Shown in pieces: positions 17,543-27,319 of a stretch of DNA of 64,000 nucleotides. Position 1 is the stretch's first letter; each line of letters begins with the position of its first letter. The notes under the pieces are model-generated. The model was given only the letters and a program-made list of their open reading frames with translations, searched no databases and was not told the DNA's origin. The DNA comes from Hyphomicrobiaceae bacterium (GTDB lineage Bacteria > Pseudomonadota > Alphaproteobacteria > Rhizobiales > Hyphomicrobiaceae), in assembly GCA_020442165.1 (NCBI GenBank), contig JAGRKV010000008.1, positions 124,001 to 188,000 of the forward strand, given 5' to 3'. The translations under genes and the position numbers were made by a program.

Positions 17543-19021
17543 ATGAAATATTCCGCGATTGTACTTGCGGTCCTTGTCGTCGCCGCCATCGCATTTGTCG
17601 TCGCGATCGCGCGTGCACGGGCTGCCCAGCAAGGCGGCTCCGTCAAGATGCACTCGCGCATCGGCTACTACGGCTGGTATGCCGCCATCTGGACACTGCT
17701 TCCGGCGCTTTTTCTCGTGTTCGTATGGGTGGTCGTTGAGCCGATTGGGCTGTCGCGCCTCATCCGGGCTGAACTGCCGGACAACTTTCATACGCTCAAT
17801 GCTGCACAGCGATCTTTGATTGTCGGCCAAATCGAGACAATTTCCGAGGGGCTATCACTGCTCGATCCGGCCGGACTCGATACCTTGAAGAAGGCCCGTC
17901 TCGGCTTCAAGCCGATGAGTGAGGCACAGCAGGTGCTCAAAGATCAGGGCATCGTTCTGGGTTCTGCGCCTGAAGGTTATGCGGTGACTGCCGCCGTCAA
18001 GCTGCGTGATGCCAGGGAATGGAGTCGCATGATACTTGCGGGGCTGGTTGGGCTCGTAGTGCTTGCGGGGTTTGCCTACAGCATCAGCTCGATCCGGCCG
18101 CGGCTACGGGCGCGAAACTTTGTCGAAAGGGTCACGCTGGGCGGACTTATTGCTGCGTCCTTGGTGGCTATCCTGACGACGTTGGGCATCGTCCTTTCGG
18201 TGCTTTTCGAGACCATTCATTTCTTCAAGCTGGTGTCGCTGTCGAACTTCTTCCTGGGCACGGTTTGGGATCCCCGGTTCTCGGCGGCCGGTAGCGGCGG
18301 CGCTGAAGGGCAGTTCGGACTCTTGCCGCTGCTGTGGGGTACACTCTTCATTTCGTTTGTCGCTCTTGCCGTCGCGGTGCCGGTTGGGCTCTTTGCCGCG
18401 ATCTACATGTCGGAGTATGCGAGCCAGCGTGTGCGCAATTTCGCCAAGCCCGCGCTTGAGGTGCTGGCCGGCATACCGACCATCGTCTACGGCTTCTTTG
18501 CGCTCATCACGTTCGGGCCGATGCTGCGCGATCTGGGTGCCATGGTCGGCCTCAATATCGCTGCGACCAGTGTGCTGTCGGCTGGCATCGTCATGGGCGT
18601 GATGATTATTCCGTTCGTCTCCTCGCTGTCCGACGATATCATCTCAGCGGTTCCTCAATCGCTGCGCGAGGGGTCCTACGGTCTCGGGGCGACACAATCG
18701 GAGACGATCAAGCGCGTTATCGTGCCCGCTGCGCTTCCAGGTATCGTCGGTGCGATCCTTCTGGCTGCCTCTCGCGCAATTGGCGAAACGATGATCGTGG
18801 TGCTGGCTGCAGGTATTGCCGCCAACTTGACGCTCAATCCGTTTGAGCCGGTGACGACCATCACTGTGAAAATCGTCAGCCAGTTGACTGGAGATCTGGA
18901 GTTCGACAGCCCGCAGACGCTTGTGGCGTTCGCGCTTGGCCTGACGCTCTTCATCATCACGCTGGCGCTCAACGTCTATGCGCTCTACATCGTGCGGAAG
19001 TACCGGGAGCAATACGAATGA
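17543..19021 (+). CDS. pstC: Phosphate ABC transporter permease PstC
   Basis: Inner-membrane permease subunit. It is 492 aa, much longer than E. coli PstC (319), because of an N-terminal block with two extra helices (residues 1-25 and 45-68) and a soluble insert before the conserved part. That long form is common in Alphaproteobacteria. The binding-protein-dependent permease core (residues about 255-485) includes the EAA loop around SLREGSYGLGATQSETIKRVIVP. ATG 17543 is preceded by GGGGGC. The stop overlaps the pstA start by 4 bases. Confidence 0.96.
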   Translation: MKYSAIVLAVLVVAAIAFVVAIARARAAQQGGSVKMHSRIGYYGWYAAIWTLLPALFLVFVWVVVEPIGLSRLIRAELPDNFHTLNAAQRSLIVGQIETISEGLSLLDPAGLDTLKKARLGFKPMSEAQQVLKDQGIVLGSAPEGYAVTAAVKLRDAREWSRMILAGLVGLVVLAGFAYSISSIRPRLRARNFVERVTLGGLIAASLVAILTTLGIVLSVLFETIHFFKLVSLSNFFLGTVWDPRFSAAGSGGAEGQFGLLPLLWGTLFISFVALAVAVPVGLFAAIYMSEYASQRVRNFAKPALEVLAGIPTIVYGFFALITFGPMLRDLGAMVGLNIAATSVLSAGIVMGVMIIPFVSSLSDDIISAVPQSLREGSYGLGATQSETIKRVIVPAALPGIVGAILLAASRAIGETMIVVLAAGIAANLTLNPFEPVTTITVKIVSQLTGDLEFDSPQTLVAFALGLTLFIITLALNVYALYIVRKYREQYE

Positions 19022-20331
19022 CGATCGAAGCCACCAGCGGCATCGAGCACCATGCGTCTCGGCTCAACGACCCTGCGAAGCTGAAGACGCGTTATGCATC
19101 GGAAGCCCGCTTCCGCGCCTACGGGATTATCGCGCTGGGTATCGCATTGGCGTTTCTGGCTGGCCTCTTTTTCTCGATCATCTCGAACGGCTGGTCGGCG
19201 TTCCTGCAGTCCGAATACCGGCTCGATATATATCTCGATCCGGCGGAGATCGATCCGGAGGGCAAGCGGGATGTCACGCGCTTCGGATTGGCCGATTACA
19301 CCAAGATGGCACGCGCGGCGCTGTCGAAGGCAATTGATCTGCCGGAGAAGCAAGACCGCGCAATGAAGCGCGATCTCAAGGAGCTGTTGTCGCGCGCGGT
19401 CGACGTGCAAATCCGCGATACCGTCGTTGCCGATCCCTCACTGATCGGCAAGACCGTGCCGATCTGGCTGCTTGCGGCGGGTGACGTCGATTCCCTGCTG
19501 AAAGGCGCCATCGATCGGAACGTGCCGGAAGAGCGGCGGCAGCTCAACAACCGTCAGCTGCAATGGGTCGATAAGCTGGCGGCGGACAGCGTGCTGCAGA
19601 AGCGCTTCAACTCGGGTCTCTTCACGTTCGGCGCGTCGAGCCAGCCGGAGAGTTCCGGGCTTGCGGTCGCCTTGATCGGTTCCTTCTTCATGATGCTCAC
19701 GGTGGCGCTGCTTGCGGTGCCGATCGGGGTGGCGGCGGCGGCCTATCTGGAGGAGTTCGCGCCGAAGAGTTTCTGGACCGACGTCATCGAGGTCAACATC
19801 AACAATCTGGCTGCGGTGCCGTCGATCGTGTTCGGTCTGCTGGGCCTGGCGGTTTTCATCAATTTTGCGGGGCTGCCGCGGTCAGCGTCGATCGTCGGCG
19901 GCCTGGTGCTGACGCTCATGACACTGCCGACAATTATCATCGCGACACGGGCGGCAATCCGAGCAGTGCCACCGTCGATCCGCGAGGCGGCGCTCGGTGT
20001 CGGCGCATCCAAGATCCAAACGCTGTTCCACCATACGCTGCCACTGGCCTTTCCAGGCATCATGACCGGGACGATCGTCGGTCTGGTGCAGGCGCTGGGC
20101 GAAACAGCCCCGCTCTTGATGATCGGCATGGTTGCATTTGTCGTCGACATCCCGACAACCGCTACGGAGCCGGCAACCGCGCTCCCCGTCCAGATCTACA
20201 TGTGGGCCACTTCTGCCGAACGCGGCTTTGTGGAACGCACGGCTGGCGCTACAATCGTGCTGTTGGGATTCCTATTCGTGATGAATGCAGCAGCGGTCTA
20301 CCTGCGCCGGAAGTTCGAGAGGAAATGGTGA
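19018..20331 (+). CDS. pstA: Phosphate ABC transporter permease PstA
   Basis: Second permease subunit, 437 aa, longer than the E. coli protein because of a roughly 150-residue periplasmic insert after the first helix (residues 43-62). This enlarged form is usual in Alphaproteobacteria. The core follows, with the EAA loop [23 protein letters not shown]. It starts within the ATGA overlap with pstC and ends in a GTGA overlap with pstB, so the transporter genes are translationally coupled. Confidence 0.96.
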   Translation: MTIEATSGIEHHASRLNDPAKLKTRYASEARFRAYGIIALGIALAFLAGLFFSIISNGWSAFLQSEYRLDIYLDPAEIDPEGKRDVTRFGLADYTKMARAALSKAIDLPEKQDRAMKRDLKELLSRAVDVQIRDTVVADPSLIGKTVPIWLLAAGDVDSLLKGAIDRNVPEERRQLNNRQLQWVDKLAADSVLQKRFNSGLFTFGASSQPESSGLAVALIGSFFMMLTVALLAVPIGVAAAAYLEEFAPKSFWTDVIEVNINNLAAVPSIVFGLLGLAVFINFAGLPRSASIVGGLVLTLMTLPTIIIATRAAIRAVPPSIREAALGVGASKIQTLFHHTLPLAFPGIMTGTIVGLVQALGETAPLLMIGMVAFVVDIPTTATEPATALPVQIYMWATSAERGFVERTAGATIVLLGFLFVMNAAAVYLRRKFERKW

Positions 20332-21152
20332 ACAGGACCGAACACATGGAACATCAGATCGTTCAGGACGCGAGCATCGCCGAGGTGCCGGTCGCCGGTC
20401 CGACTATTACGGCGCGCGACGTCAATGTCTTCTATGGCGAAAAGCAGGCTTTGTTCGACGTGTCCGTAGACATCAACCGCAATTCGGTCACGTCGTTCAT
20501 CGGCCCGTCTGGCTGCGGCAAGTCGACGTTCCTGCGCTGCATCAACCGGATGAACGACACGATCCCGATCTGCCGCGTGACGGGCGACATCCGGCTCGAT
20601 GGCGAGAACATTTACGACACCGACCTCGACGTGGTCGAATTGCGGGCGCGCGTGGGCATGGTTTTCCAGAAGCCAAACCCGTTCCCCAAGTCGATCTACG
20701 AGAACGTCGCCTACGGGCCGCGCATCCATGGATTGACGCGCAGCAAGAAGGAGCTCGATGAACTGGTCGAGTCCTGTCTGGAGAAGGCGGGCCTTCTGAA
20801 GGAGGTCCACGACCGGCTGGATGAGCCTGGCACGGGGCTGTCGGGTGGCCAGCAGCAGCGGCTGTGCATTGCCCGCGCCATCGCGACGCGGCCTGAAGTC
20901 ATCCTGATGGACGAGCCGTGCTCGGCTCTCGATCCGATCGCCACGGCCAAGGTCGAGGAGCTGATGGACGAGCTGAAGGCGAACTACACGATCATCATCG
21001 TCACGCACTCGATGCAGCAGGCCGCGCGCGTTTCGCAACGGACGGCGTTCTTCCATCTGGGCAAGCTGGTCGAAGTTGGCGACACGCGGCAGATCTTTAC
21101 CAACCCGCGCAACAAGCGCACCCAGGACTACATCACCGGACGCTTTGGCTGA
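20328..21152 (+). CDS. pstB: Phosphate ABC transporter ATP-binding protein PstB
   Basis: ATPase subunit of the high-affinity phosphate importer. Walker A is GPSGCGKST, the Q-loop is in [19 protein letters not shown], the signature is LSGGQQQR and Walker B is [13 protein letters not shown]. The H-loop is in [15 protein letters not shown]. The GTG at 20328 has GAGAGGA just upstream and overlaps the pstA stop. ATG 20346 is an alternative start. The upstream open frame to 20202 lies inside pstA and is not used. Confidence 0.96.
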   Translation: MNRTEHMEHQIVQDASIAEVPVAGPTITARDVNVFYGEKQALFDVSVDINRNSVTSFIGPSGCGKSTFLRCINRMNDTIPICRVTGDIRLDGENIYDTDLDVVELRARVGMVFQKPNPFPKSIYENVAYGPRIHGLTRSKKELDELVESCLEKAGLLKEVHDRLDEPGTGLSGGQQQRLCIARAIATRPEVILMDEPCSALDPIATAKVEELMDELKANYTIIIVTHSMQQAARVSQRTAFFHLGKLVEVGDTRQIFTNPRNKRTQDYITGRFG

Positions 21153-21209
21153 TCGCGATTGCGCTCAGCGTTGCATGTTGTGGTGGCCACGGTTTCGGAG
21201 CTTCACGGA

Positions 21210-21923
21210 ATGCCAATTCATACGGTCAAATCCTACGAGGATGAGCTGGCGCTGCTCGACAAGAAGATCGCGCAGATGGGCGGCCTTGCCGAACATAATC
21301 TCGCGCAGGCTTTCGATGCCCTGCAGCGGCGTGATCCGCGCCAGGCGGAGATGGTGGTCGTCGCGGATCAGGCAATCGATCTTCTGGAACGCGACATCGA
21401 GGAACAGGTCATCGAGATGATCGCGCGGCGGCAGCCGCTTGCCAACGATCTCAGGCACGTCATGGCCGCGCTCAAGATCACCAGCGATCTGGAGCGGATC
21501 GGTGACTTGGCAAAGAACATCGCCAAGCGCGCCGGCGCGATCGCGGAAGTCTCGCACCCTAAGCCTGTCATCTCGGGGCTCGGCCGGATGGTGGAGCTGG
21601 CGCTGAAGCAGCTCAAGTCGGTTCTGGATGCCTATGCGGATCACGATGCCGAACGTGCCATAGAGGTGTGGCGCGACGACCAGCAGATCGATGCGATGTA
21701 CAATTCTCTGTTCCGCGAGCTGCTCACCTACATGATGGAAGATCCGCGAAATATCGGCCTTTCAACGCATCTGCTGTTTGGCGCCAAGAACCTGGAGCGG
21801 GTCGGCGACCACACGACCAACATTGCCGAGACGGTGCATTATCTCGTGCGTGGCGAACCGATCACCGACGACCGGCCGAAGGGCGACGATACCAGCCTGA
21901 CGCTGGTGACGAAGCATGAATGA
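21210..21923 (+). CDS. phoU: Phosphate signalling protein PhoU
   Basis: Cytoplasmic helical protein that links PstB activity to PhoR and keeps the regulon off when phosphate is plentiful. It has two repeats of a three-helix bundle, each with a metal-binding ExxxD-type motif (DLERIGDLAKNIAKRA and NLERVGDHTTNIAETV). I chose ATG 21210 because MPIHTVKSYEDEL matches the usual PhoU start and gives 237 aa. GTG 21183 is an alternative. The 3' end overlaps phoB by 8 bases. Confidence 0.94.
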   Translation: MPIHTVKSYEDELALLDKKIAQMGGLAEHNLAQAFDALQRRDPRQAEMVVVADQAIDLLERDIEEQVIEMIARRQPLANDLRHVMAALKITSDLERIGDLAKNIAKRAGAIAEVSHPKPVISGLGRMVELALKQLKSVLDAYADHDAERAIEVWRDDQQIDAMYNSLFRELLTYMMEDPRNIGLSTHLLFGAKNLERVGDHTTNIAETVHYLVRGEPITDDRPKGDDTSLTLVTKHE

Positions 21924-22647
21924 AATGCTTGCCACAGTCATGACCGGAACGCTTGCAACCAAGGTGCTGATCGTCGAGGACGAGGAAACGCTGGCCGAGC
22001 TGCTTCGCTATAACCTGGAAGCGGCGGGCTATGCCGTGCTGCATTCGGTGACGGGCGAGGATGCGGAGGTCCTTGTCGACGAGGAAGCACCGGACCTGGT
22101 GCTGCTCGACTGGATGCTTCCTTCGGTGTCGGGCATCGAAATATGCCGCCGGTTGCGGGCGCGCCAGTCTACCCGGCATTTGCCGATCATCATGCTCACC
22201 GCGCGCAGTGAGGAGGCAGATCGCGTGCGCGGTCTTGGTGTCGGTGCAGACGACTATGTGGTGAAGCCGTTTTCGGTGCCTGAACTCATGGCGCGGGTGA
22301 AGGCGCTCTTGAGGCGCGCCGCGCCGGACCGTGTCGCCGATGAGCTCGTGGTGGGCGATATCACACTTGATAGAGCCGCGCACCGCGTGACGCGCGGTGG
22401 ACGCGACGTGCGTCTTGGGCCCACGGAATACCGGCTTCTGGAATTCTTCATGCAGGCGGCGGGCCGCGTGCATTCGCGAAGCCAGTTGCTGGACGGCGTT
22501 TGGGGTCGGGATACCTATGTCGACGAGCGCACAGTGGACGTGCATGTCGGTCGGCTTCGGAAGGCCCTGATCCGGGGCCGGGAGAGTGACCCCATCCGCA
22601 CGGTTCGCGGCGCTGGATACGTTTTTGGCGAGCGGCCCAAGGGCTGA
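21916..22647 (+). CDS. phoB: Phosphate regulon response regulator PhoB
   Basis: OmpR-family activator that binds Pho boxes. The receiver domain has VLIVEDEE, phospho-acceptor D65 in LVLLDWMLPSVSG, T in MLTARSEE and K in VVKPFSV. The winged-helix domain is residues 145-240, with LGPTEYRLLEFFM and the recognition region VDVHVGRLRKAL. The start at 21916 overlaps phoU. An in-frame ATG at 21940 (MTGTLATKVLIVEDEE) is equally possible and closer to the family norm. Confidence 0.96.
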   Translation: MNEMLATVMTGTLATKVLIVEDEETLAELLRYNLEAAGYAVLHSVTGEDAEVLVDEEAPDLVLLDWMLPSVSGIEICRRLRARQSTRHLPIIMLTARSEEADRVRGLGVGADDYVVKPFSVPELMARVKALLRRAAPDRVADELVVGDITLDRAAHRVTRGGRDVRLGPTEYRLLEFFMQAAGRVHSRSQLLDGVWGRDTYVDERTVDVHVGRLRKALIRGRESDPIRTVRGAGYVFGERPKG

Positions 22648-22758
22648 GCTTGCGAGGTGTGGCCGTGCTCGGTCCTTATTGGCCATCGGCACGATGAGTA
22701 GATTTTCCCGCTCTGCCGTCCGCGATCCTCTTTCCATACTGCCCGGTGCAAAGAAAAT

Positions 22759-22788
22759 GGCCGGAGCCATCGCAAGATGGTTCCGGCC
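22759..22788 (-). terminator. gcrA terminator (may also stop phoB)
   Basis: A 12-13 bp stem, GGCCGGA-x-CCATC / GATGG-x-TCCGGCC, capped by a GCAA tetraloop. Read on the reverse strand it is followed by ATTTTCTTT, so it is a good intrinsic terminator for gcrA. Being symmetric, it may also act on read-through from phoB, with which gcrA is convergent. Confidence 0.75.
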
Positions 22789-22834
22789 TCCCCGCTGCCG
22801 GTGGCGATGCCACGGCGAAAAATCTGAGCTGTTC

Positions 22835-23383
22835 TTAGGCGTCCACTTTGTTCGCCGTCTCGAGTGCCGCGGGTACGCGGACCTCGGTGCTGTCGCGGCG
22901 TCGTGTCTGCGGCGGCTGGTAGGCGCGGCGGGCATGGAATTCGCAGTAGGGCAGGCCTGCGACCTTGGTCTTGCCGCAGAAATGGAAGTCGGCGTGTTGC
23001 GGATCGCCGATCGGCCAGCGGCAGTTGCACTCGGTCAGCGTCTGGATGCTCTTGCGCTCCTTGACCGGTATCACAAGCTCTTCCTGCGAGGGCACGAACG
23101 GCTCGGCGTCTGGCTGATAAAGCGCACGCACGGCGGGGTTGCCGACCTGGGCAAAACGCGCCTTCTGCTGTGGGCGCTTCGCAGCGGTCTGGGCCATGCG
23201 CGGGCGGGCGCGATGTGATTTCATGCGGGTCGTCGTGGCGCGGCCGGAGAGGCCGAGCCGGTGGACCTTGCCGATTACGGCATTGCGCGTGACGCCGCCA
23301 ATGCGGCCAGCGATCTGGCTAGCACTCAAGCCCTCCGACCAGAGCTTTTTGAGAAGCTCTACGCGTTCGTCGGTCCAACCCAT
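22835..23383 (-). CDS. gcrA: Cell-cycle regulator GcrA
   Basis: DNA-binding sigma-70 cofactor of Alphaproteobacteria that reads CcrM methylation at GANTC sites and drives cell-cycle genes. The N-terminal helix-turn-helix is diagnostic: MGWTDERVELLKKLWSEG, then SASQIAGRIGGVTRNAVIGKVHRLGLSGR. The sigma-interacting C-terminal region has ECNCRWPIGDP and KTKVAGLPYCEFHARRAY, with conserved cysteines. The start at 23383 is set by AAGGGAG upstream and by the family sequence (182 aa). The frame is open 46 codons further without support. It is convergent with phoB. Confidence 0.96.
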   Translation of the reverse strand: MGWTDERVELLKKLWSEGLSASQIAGRIGGVTRNAVIGKVHRLGLSGRATTTRMKSHRARPRMAQTAAKRPQQKARFAQVGNPAVRALYQPDAEPFVPSQEELVIPVKERKSIQTLTECNCRWPIGDPQHADFHFCGKTKVAGLPYCEFHARRAYQPPQTRRRDSTEVRVPAALETANKVDA

Positions 23384-23787
23384 CTTGTTGCTCCCTTGAG
23401 TGTATGTCGTGGAACTGGCCGCGCCTTTTGCCAGGCGGACTCGCGAAGCTCCGTTCAGCACCCAGGACCACAAGGCGTGCGCCAAGAGGCGCCGTCGGGC
23501 CGAGGCCAAATCGGTTTTCAAAACAGACGCTTACTGGAGATCACACAGACGCGGACGCGCAACGGGACATGTGCCCGATACAGGGGCTCGAACGCGGACA
23601 TACACTCGGAGACAAGGACACGTCGAAACGGTGTCTTCCGGGGCGAGGCCATCACGCGGCAGCGCTGGAGAACACCGACCGAAGCGGTCGCAACTGCTAT
23701 GGCAGACCGACATCTCGGCGACGTCGAGGGTGACCCTACAATATCCTGTTTCGCGTCTACAAGCCGAGCGATGATTTATATGGGGTG

Positions 23788-23984
23788 TTGACATGCGAAC
23801 GTGGCGTGTCAGCCACAGATTGATTCGCGAGCGGCTTGTTTGTCTGGCATCTACAAACTAATGCCAGAGCTGCTCACAGTTTTGTCGCCTGAGCACGCCT
23901 TTGGCGAGCTGATTGACTCTTGGCCTGTGGCCCATTATCAACGATGCCTTCGCGGCCGCCTGAATTGGCGGCTTTTTTGGTTTT
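23788..23984 (+). ncRNA. Candidate structured RNA or leader upstream of argD
   Basis: A non-coding stretch within the 627-base gap between gcrA and argD shows ordered secondary structure. A TTGACA (23788-23793) could be a -35, though no convincing -10 follows. Downstream come a perfect 8-bp hairpin (TCTGGCAT 23843-23850 / ATGCCAGA 23861-23868), a 5-bp hairpin (TCGCC 23885-23889 / GGCGA 23903-23907), and a clear intrinsic terminator. The terminator is 27 bases before the argD start, so it ends either a free small RNA or an attenuated argD leader. A 61-codon frame (23801-23986) runs through it but resembles nothing known. The rest of the gap (23384-23787) holds the gcrA promoter side and nothing else I can identify. 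Confidence 0.45.
23955..23984 (+). terminator. Intrinsic terminator just upstream of argD
   Basis: GCCGCC-TGAATT-GGCGGC followed by TTTTTTGGTTTT. The 6-bp all-GC stem and T-run are a standard Rho-independent terminator on the forward strand. No forward coding gene ends here: the nearest upstream forward gene is phoB, 1.3 kb away. Confidence 0.8.
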
Positions 23985-24010
23985 AGGTCAGCCGGCAAGG
24001 ATCAGCGAAG

Positions 24011-25300
24011 ATGACAGCTTCCGGTCCGCCCTCCGGGCAGGCGGCATTGTCCGCAGCAAGCGTCAACGCCAGTCCGGACGGCCACGGGGCGCCCACCTCG
24101 GCACCGAGCGGGCCCTCTCCTGCGGTAATGCCCACCTACGGACGCCAGGATCTCGTGTTTGAGCGCGGTGAAGGCGCTTGGCTGGTGACGGCGGACGGCG
24201 ATCGCTATCTCGATCTGGCCTCCGGCGTTGCCGTCAACGCACTCGGGCACGCGCATCCCCATCTCGTCGCCGCGCTCACAGCGCAGGCCGGGCGGTTGTG
24301 GCACACCTCCAATCTCTACCGCGTCGAGGGCCAGGAGCGCGTTGCCGAGCGGCTCGTCGACATGACGTTTGCCGACAGGGTGTTCTTCTGTAATTCAGGC
24401 GCGGAGGCCTGCGAGGGCGCGATCAAGACCGCTCGCCGCTATCATTTTGTAAACGGCCAGCCCGAGCGCTGGCGCATCGTCACGTTCGAAGGCGCCTTTC
24501 ATGGCCGCACGATCGCGACCTTGGCGGCTGGCGGCAACCCGAAGTATCTCGAAGGTTTCGGGCCCGAGGCAGCTGGCTTCGACCATGTGCCGTTCGGCGA
24601 TCACGAGGCGCTGGAGCGCGCCATTGGGCCGGAGACGGCCGCCATCATGATCGAGCCGGTGCAGGGCGAAGGCGGCGTGCGGACGGTTCCCGACCAGTGC
24701 CTTAAAGGACTGCGCGATCTGTGCGACGAGAAGGGGCTGTTGCTCATCCTCGACGAGGTTCAGTCGGGAATGGGGCGGACCGGCCGGCTGTTCGCGCACG
24801 AGTGGGCGGGGATCTCGCCAGACATCATGGCGGTCGCGAAGGGGATCGGCGGAGGGTTTCCCGTCGGTGCGTTCCTGGCGACCGAGGAAGCGGCCAAGGG
24901 CATGACCGCTGGCACGCACGGATCGACGTTCGGCGGCAATCCGCTGGCGATGGCGGTGGCCGATGCGGTGCTCGATGTGGTCGGAGAATCCGATTTCCTG
25001 ACGGATGTGCAGACAAAGGCGTTGCGCTTCAAGCAGGCGCTGGAAGCTCTCAAGGACCGTTTCCCCAACGCGATTGCCGAAGTGCGCGGGCGTGGACTGC
25101 TGATGGGCTTGAAGTTGCAGCCAGCGCTGCAGCCGCCCGCCGTGGTGAAGGCGGCGATCGGCGAGAAGCTGCTTCTGGTCGGCGCCAGCGACAACGTGGT
25201 GCGGCTGCTGCCGCCACTCAACATCACCGATGCGGAGATCGCCGAAGCGGTCGAACGCGTCGGACGCGCCCTTGAAGGCCTTGAGGGGCAGGGCAGATAG
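24011..25300 (+). CDS. argD: Acetylornithine aminotransferase
   Basis: PLP enzyme converting N-acetylglutamate semialdehyde to N-acetylornithine in arginine synthesis (and often succinyl-DAP formation in lysine synthesis). The fold-type I core starts at [18 protein letters not shown]. The phosphate-binding loop is [14 protein letters not shown]. The cofactor aspartate is in [13 protein letters not shown] and the Schiff-base lysine is in [15 protein letters not shown]. The first 39 residues are Ala/Ser/Pro-rich and extra to the family. ATG 24011 has AAGGA ten bases upstream, while M40 (24128) would give the usual length. It is followed by argF and hslO in one operon. Confidence 0.94.
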   Translation: MTASGPPSGQAALSAASVNASPDGHGAPTSAPSGPSPAVMPTYGRQDLVFERGEGAWLVTADGDRYLDLASGVAVNALGHAHPHLVAALTAQAGRLWHTSNLYRVEGQERVAERLVDMTFADRVFFCNSGAEACEGAIKTARRYHFVNGQPERWRIVTFEGAFHGRTIATLAAGGNPKYLEGFGPEAAGFDHVPFGDHEALERAIGPETAAIMIEPVQGEGGVRTVPDQCLKGLRDLCDEKGLLLILDEVQSGMGRTGRLFAHEWAGISPDIMAVAKGIGGGFPVGAFLATEEAAKGMTAGTHGSTFGGNPLAMAVADAVLDVVGESDFLTDVQTKALRFKQALEALKDRFPNAIAEVRGRGLLMGLKLQPALQPPAVVKAAIGEKLLLVGASDNVVRLLPPLNITDAEIAEAVERVGRALEGLEGQGR

Positions 25301-25370
25301 GATCAACCGAAAAGCTGGCGATCAGGCGGCACTTGGCCGCTGGCGACACCATTCAATGAAGGCCAGGCTC

Positions 25371-26294
25371 ATGGCGCCCAGACATTTTCTCGATATCGAT
25401 CAGCTTCCCGCCAAGACGTTGCGGCGGATCATCGACAATGCGCATGCGCTGAAGAAGGCCGGGCGCCGCACGCCAGCCAAGCTGAAGCCGAAGGGCATCG
25501 AGAGTTCGGTGCTGGTGATGATCTTCGAGAAGCCGTCGACACGCACGCGCATCTCATTCGACGTCGCCATGCGCCAGCTTGGTGGCCAGACGATCATGCT
25601 CAACCACAACGATCTGCAGCTCGGCCGCGGAGAGTCGATCCAGGATACGGCGCATGTCGTGTCGCGTTACATCGATGCGATCATGATCCGCGCCAATTCG
25701 CACGAGACGCTGACCACGCTTGCCGAGCACGCGACTGTTCCGGTCATCAACGGGCTGACGGACAAGAGCCACCCCTGCCAGGTCATGGCCGACATCATGA
25801 CGTTCGAAGAGCACCTAGGGCCGATTGCGGGCAAGACAGTGGCGTGGGTCGGTGACGGCAACAACGTCGCGGTGTCCTGGATGCAGGCTGCCGTGCAGTT
25901 CGGCTTTGCCATCCGCGTGGCGACGCCCGCCGAGTTCAAGCCTGAAAAGAGCGTTTGCGACTGGGTGCGCCGGAACGGCGGCGACCTCACGCTGACGACG
26001 GATGCGGGCAAGGCGGTGGCGGGCGCGCACTGCGTGGTCACCGATACGTGGGTTTCGATGGGGCAGTCGGATGCGGCGCGGCGCAAGAAGCTGCTCAAGC
26101 CCTATGCGGTGGATGACGCGCTGATGAAGCGCGCGGACAAGAATGCGATCTTCATGCACTGCCTGCCGGCCTATCGCGGGCTTGAAGTGACCGCGTCGGT
26201 GATCGATGGCAAGCAGTCGGTTGTCATCGACGAAGCTGAAAACAGGCTTCATGCCCAGAAGGCCGTGTTGGCGTGGTGCCTTGGAGTTGACTAG
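25371..26294 (+). CDS. argF: Ornithine carbamoyltransferase
   Basis: Makes citrulline from ornithine and carbamoyl phosphate. Carbamoyl-phosphate motif STRTR in [15 protein letters not shown], the HPCQ motif in [14 protein letters not shown], the ornithine loop around [10 protein letters not shown], and HCLPA near the end are all present. I chose ATG 25371 ([12 protein letters not shown]), giving 307 aa as in the family. ATG 25356 is five codons upstream, and the open frame overlaps the argD end. The stop codon is immediately followed by the hslO ATG. Confidence 0.95.
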   Translation: MAPRHFLDIDQLPAKTLRRIIDNAHALKKAGRRTPAKLKPKGIESSVLVMIFEKPSTRTRISFDVAMRQLGGQTIMLNHNDLQLGRGESIQDTAHVVSRYIDAIMIRANSHETLTTLAEHATVPVINGLTDKSHPCQVMADIMTFEEHLGPIAGKTVAWVGDGNNVAVSWMQAAVQFGFAIRVATPAEFKPEKSVCDWVRRNGGDLTLTTDAGKAVAGAHCVVTDTWVSMGQSDAARRKKLLKPYAVDDALMKRADKNAIFMHCLPAYRGLEVTASVIDGKQSVVIDEAENRLHAQKAVLAWCLGVD

Positions 26295-27272
26295 ATGAGC
26301 GCGAACGAGCGCGACGACAACAAGCCCTCGTCGATAAAGGGTGATGATCTCGTACTACCGTTCCAGACCGTGCGCTCGCGCATCTCGGGGCGCATCGTGC
26401 GCCTCGGCGATACGGTCGATCGCATCCTGAAGCGGCACGATTATCCCGATCTCGTCAGTGAAGCGCTGGGACAGGCCCTGGCGATGGTGGCGCTGATCGG
26501 GTCGGGGATGAAGTTCGATGGGCGGCTTATCCTGCAAACGAAGTCCGACGGGCCGCTCAACTTTCTGGTTGCCGATTTTGCGACGCCGGGATCGCTGCGC
26601 GGCTATGCGAGTTTTGAAAAAGAGCGCTTTGCTGCACTGGCGCTGTCCGGTGCAAATGCCATGGGCCAGCTGCTGGGCAACGGCCATCTGGCGATGACGA
26701 TTGATCCTGGCGGCGACATGGAACGCTACCAGGGTCTTGTCGCGCTCGAGAATTCTACCCTGAGCGAGGCGGCGATCACCTACTTCCGCCAGTCCGAACA
26801 GTTGCCGACGTTCATCCGGCTGGCGGTGGCGCGGGAACGCAGCGCGGCAAGCGGGGGAGAATGGCGCTGGCGGGCAGGCGGCTTGATGCTTCAACACGTC
26901 TCGCATGAAGGCGGGAGGGCTGACGAAGAGATCGCGGCGGCAGAAGAGCGCGGTGTCATGCTTGGCGAGGAGGATGACCACTGGCAGCGCGTATCGATAC
27001 TGGCGTCGACTGTCGAGGACCACGAACTGGTCGATTCAACGCTGTCGCCGGAACGCCTGCTCTACCGCCTCTTTCATGAGGAAGGTGTCAGGGTTCAGCC
27101 AGCGCGCGCCATCAGCGAATACTGCACATGCTCGCGGGAACGTGTATCCGGGTTCCTCAGCCGCTTTGGATCGGCTGAGCTCGCCGACATGCACGAGCCG
27201 GACGGCACGATCTCCGTGACTTGCGAGTTCTGCTCGGCCCGTTACGTGTTCGATCCTGAATCTCTTACATAA
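26295..27272 (+). CDS. hslO: Redox-regulated chaperone Hsp33
   Basis: Holdase chaperone activated by oxidative unfolding. The C-terminal zinc switch has four cysteines, CTC in EYCTCSRERV and CEFC in VTCEFCSARYVF. This is a CxC...CxxC arrangement as in E. coli Hsp33. The N-terminal domain has VRSRISGRIVRLGDTVD and GSGMKFDGRLILQTKSDGP. It starts on the base after the argF stop, so it belongs to argD-argF-hslO, an order I recall from other rhizobia. Confidence 0.95.
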   Translation: MSANERDDNKPSSIKGDDLVLPFQTVRSRISGRIVRLGDTVDRILKRHDYPDLVSEALGQALAMVALIGSGMKFDGRLILQTKSDGPLNFLVADFATPGSLRGYASFEKERFAALALSGANAMGQLLGNGHLAMTIDPGGDMERYQGLVALENSTLSEAAITYFRQSEQLPTFIRLAVARERSAASGGEWRWRAGGLMLQHVSHEGGRADEEIAAAEERGVMLGEEDDHWQRVSILASTVEDHELVDSTLSPERLLYRLFHEEGVRVQPARAISEYCTCSRERVSGFLSRFGSAELADMHEPDGTISVTCEFCSARYVFDPESLT

Positions 27273-27319
27273 TCGTCAATTGGCCAGCGACGTTGCCAAA
27301 CGGCTGCGCGGGCTGCATC

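Noticed and set aside
23801..23986. 61-codon open frame before argD
   Set aside because: It runs through a strong terminator hairpin and has no ribosome site or resemblance; a structured RNA explains the region better.
23384..24010. GANTC (CcrM) sites near gcrA at 23438, 23822 and 23915
   Set aside because: Three sites in 627 bases is about what chance gives at this base composition, so no claim of enrichment is made.
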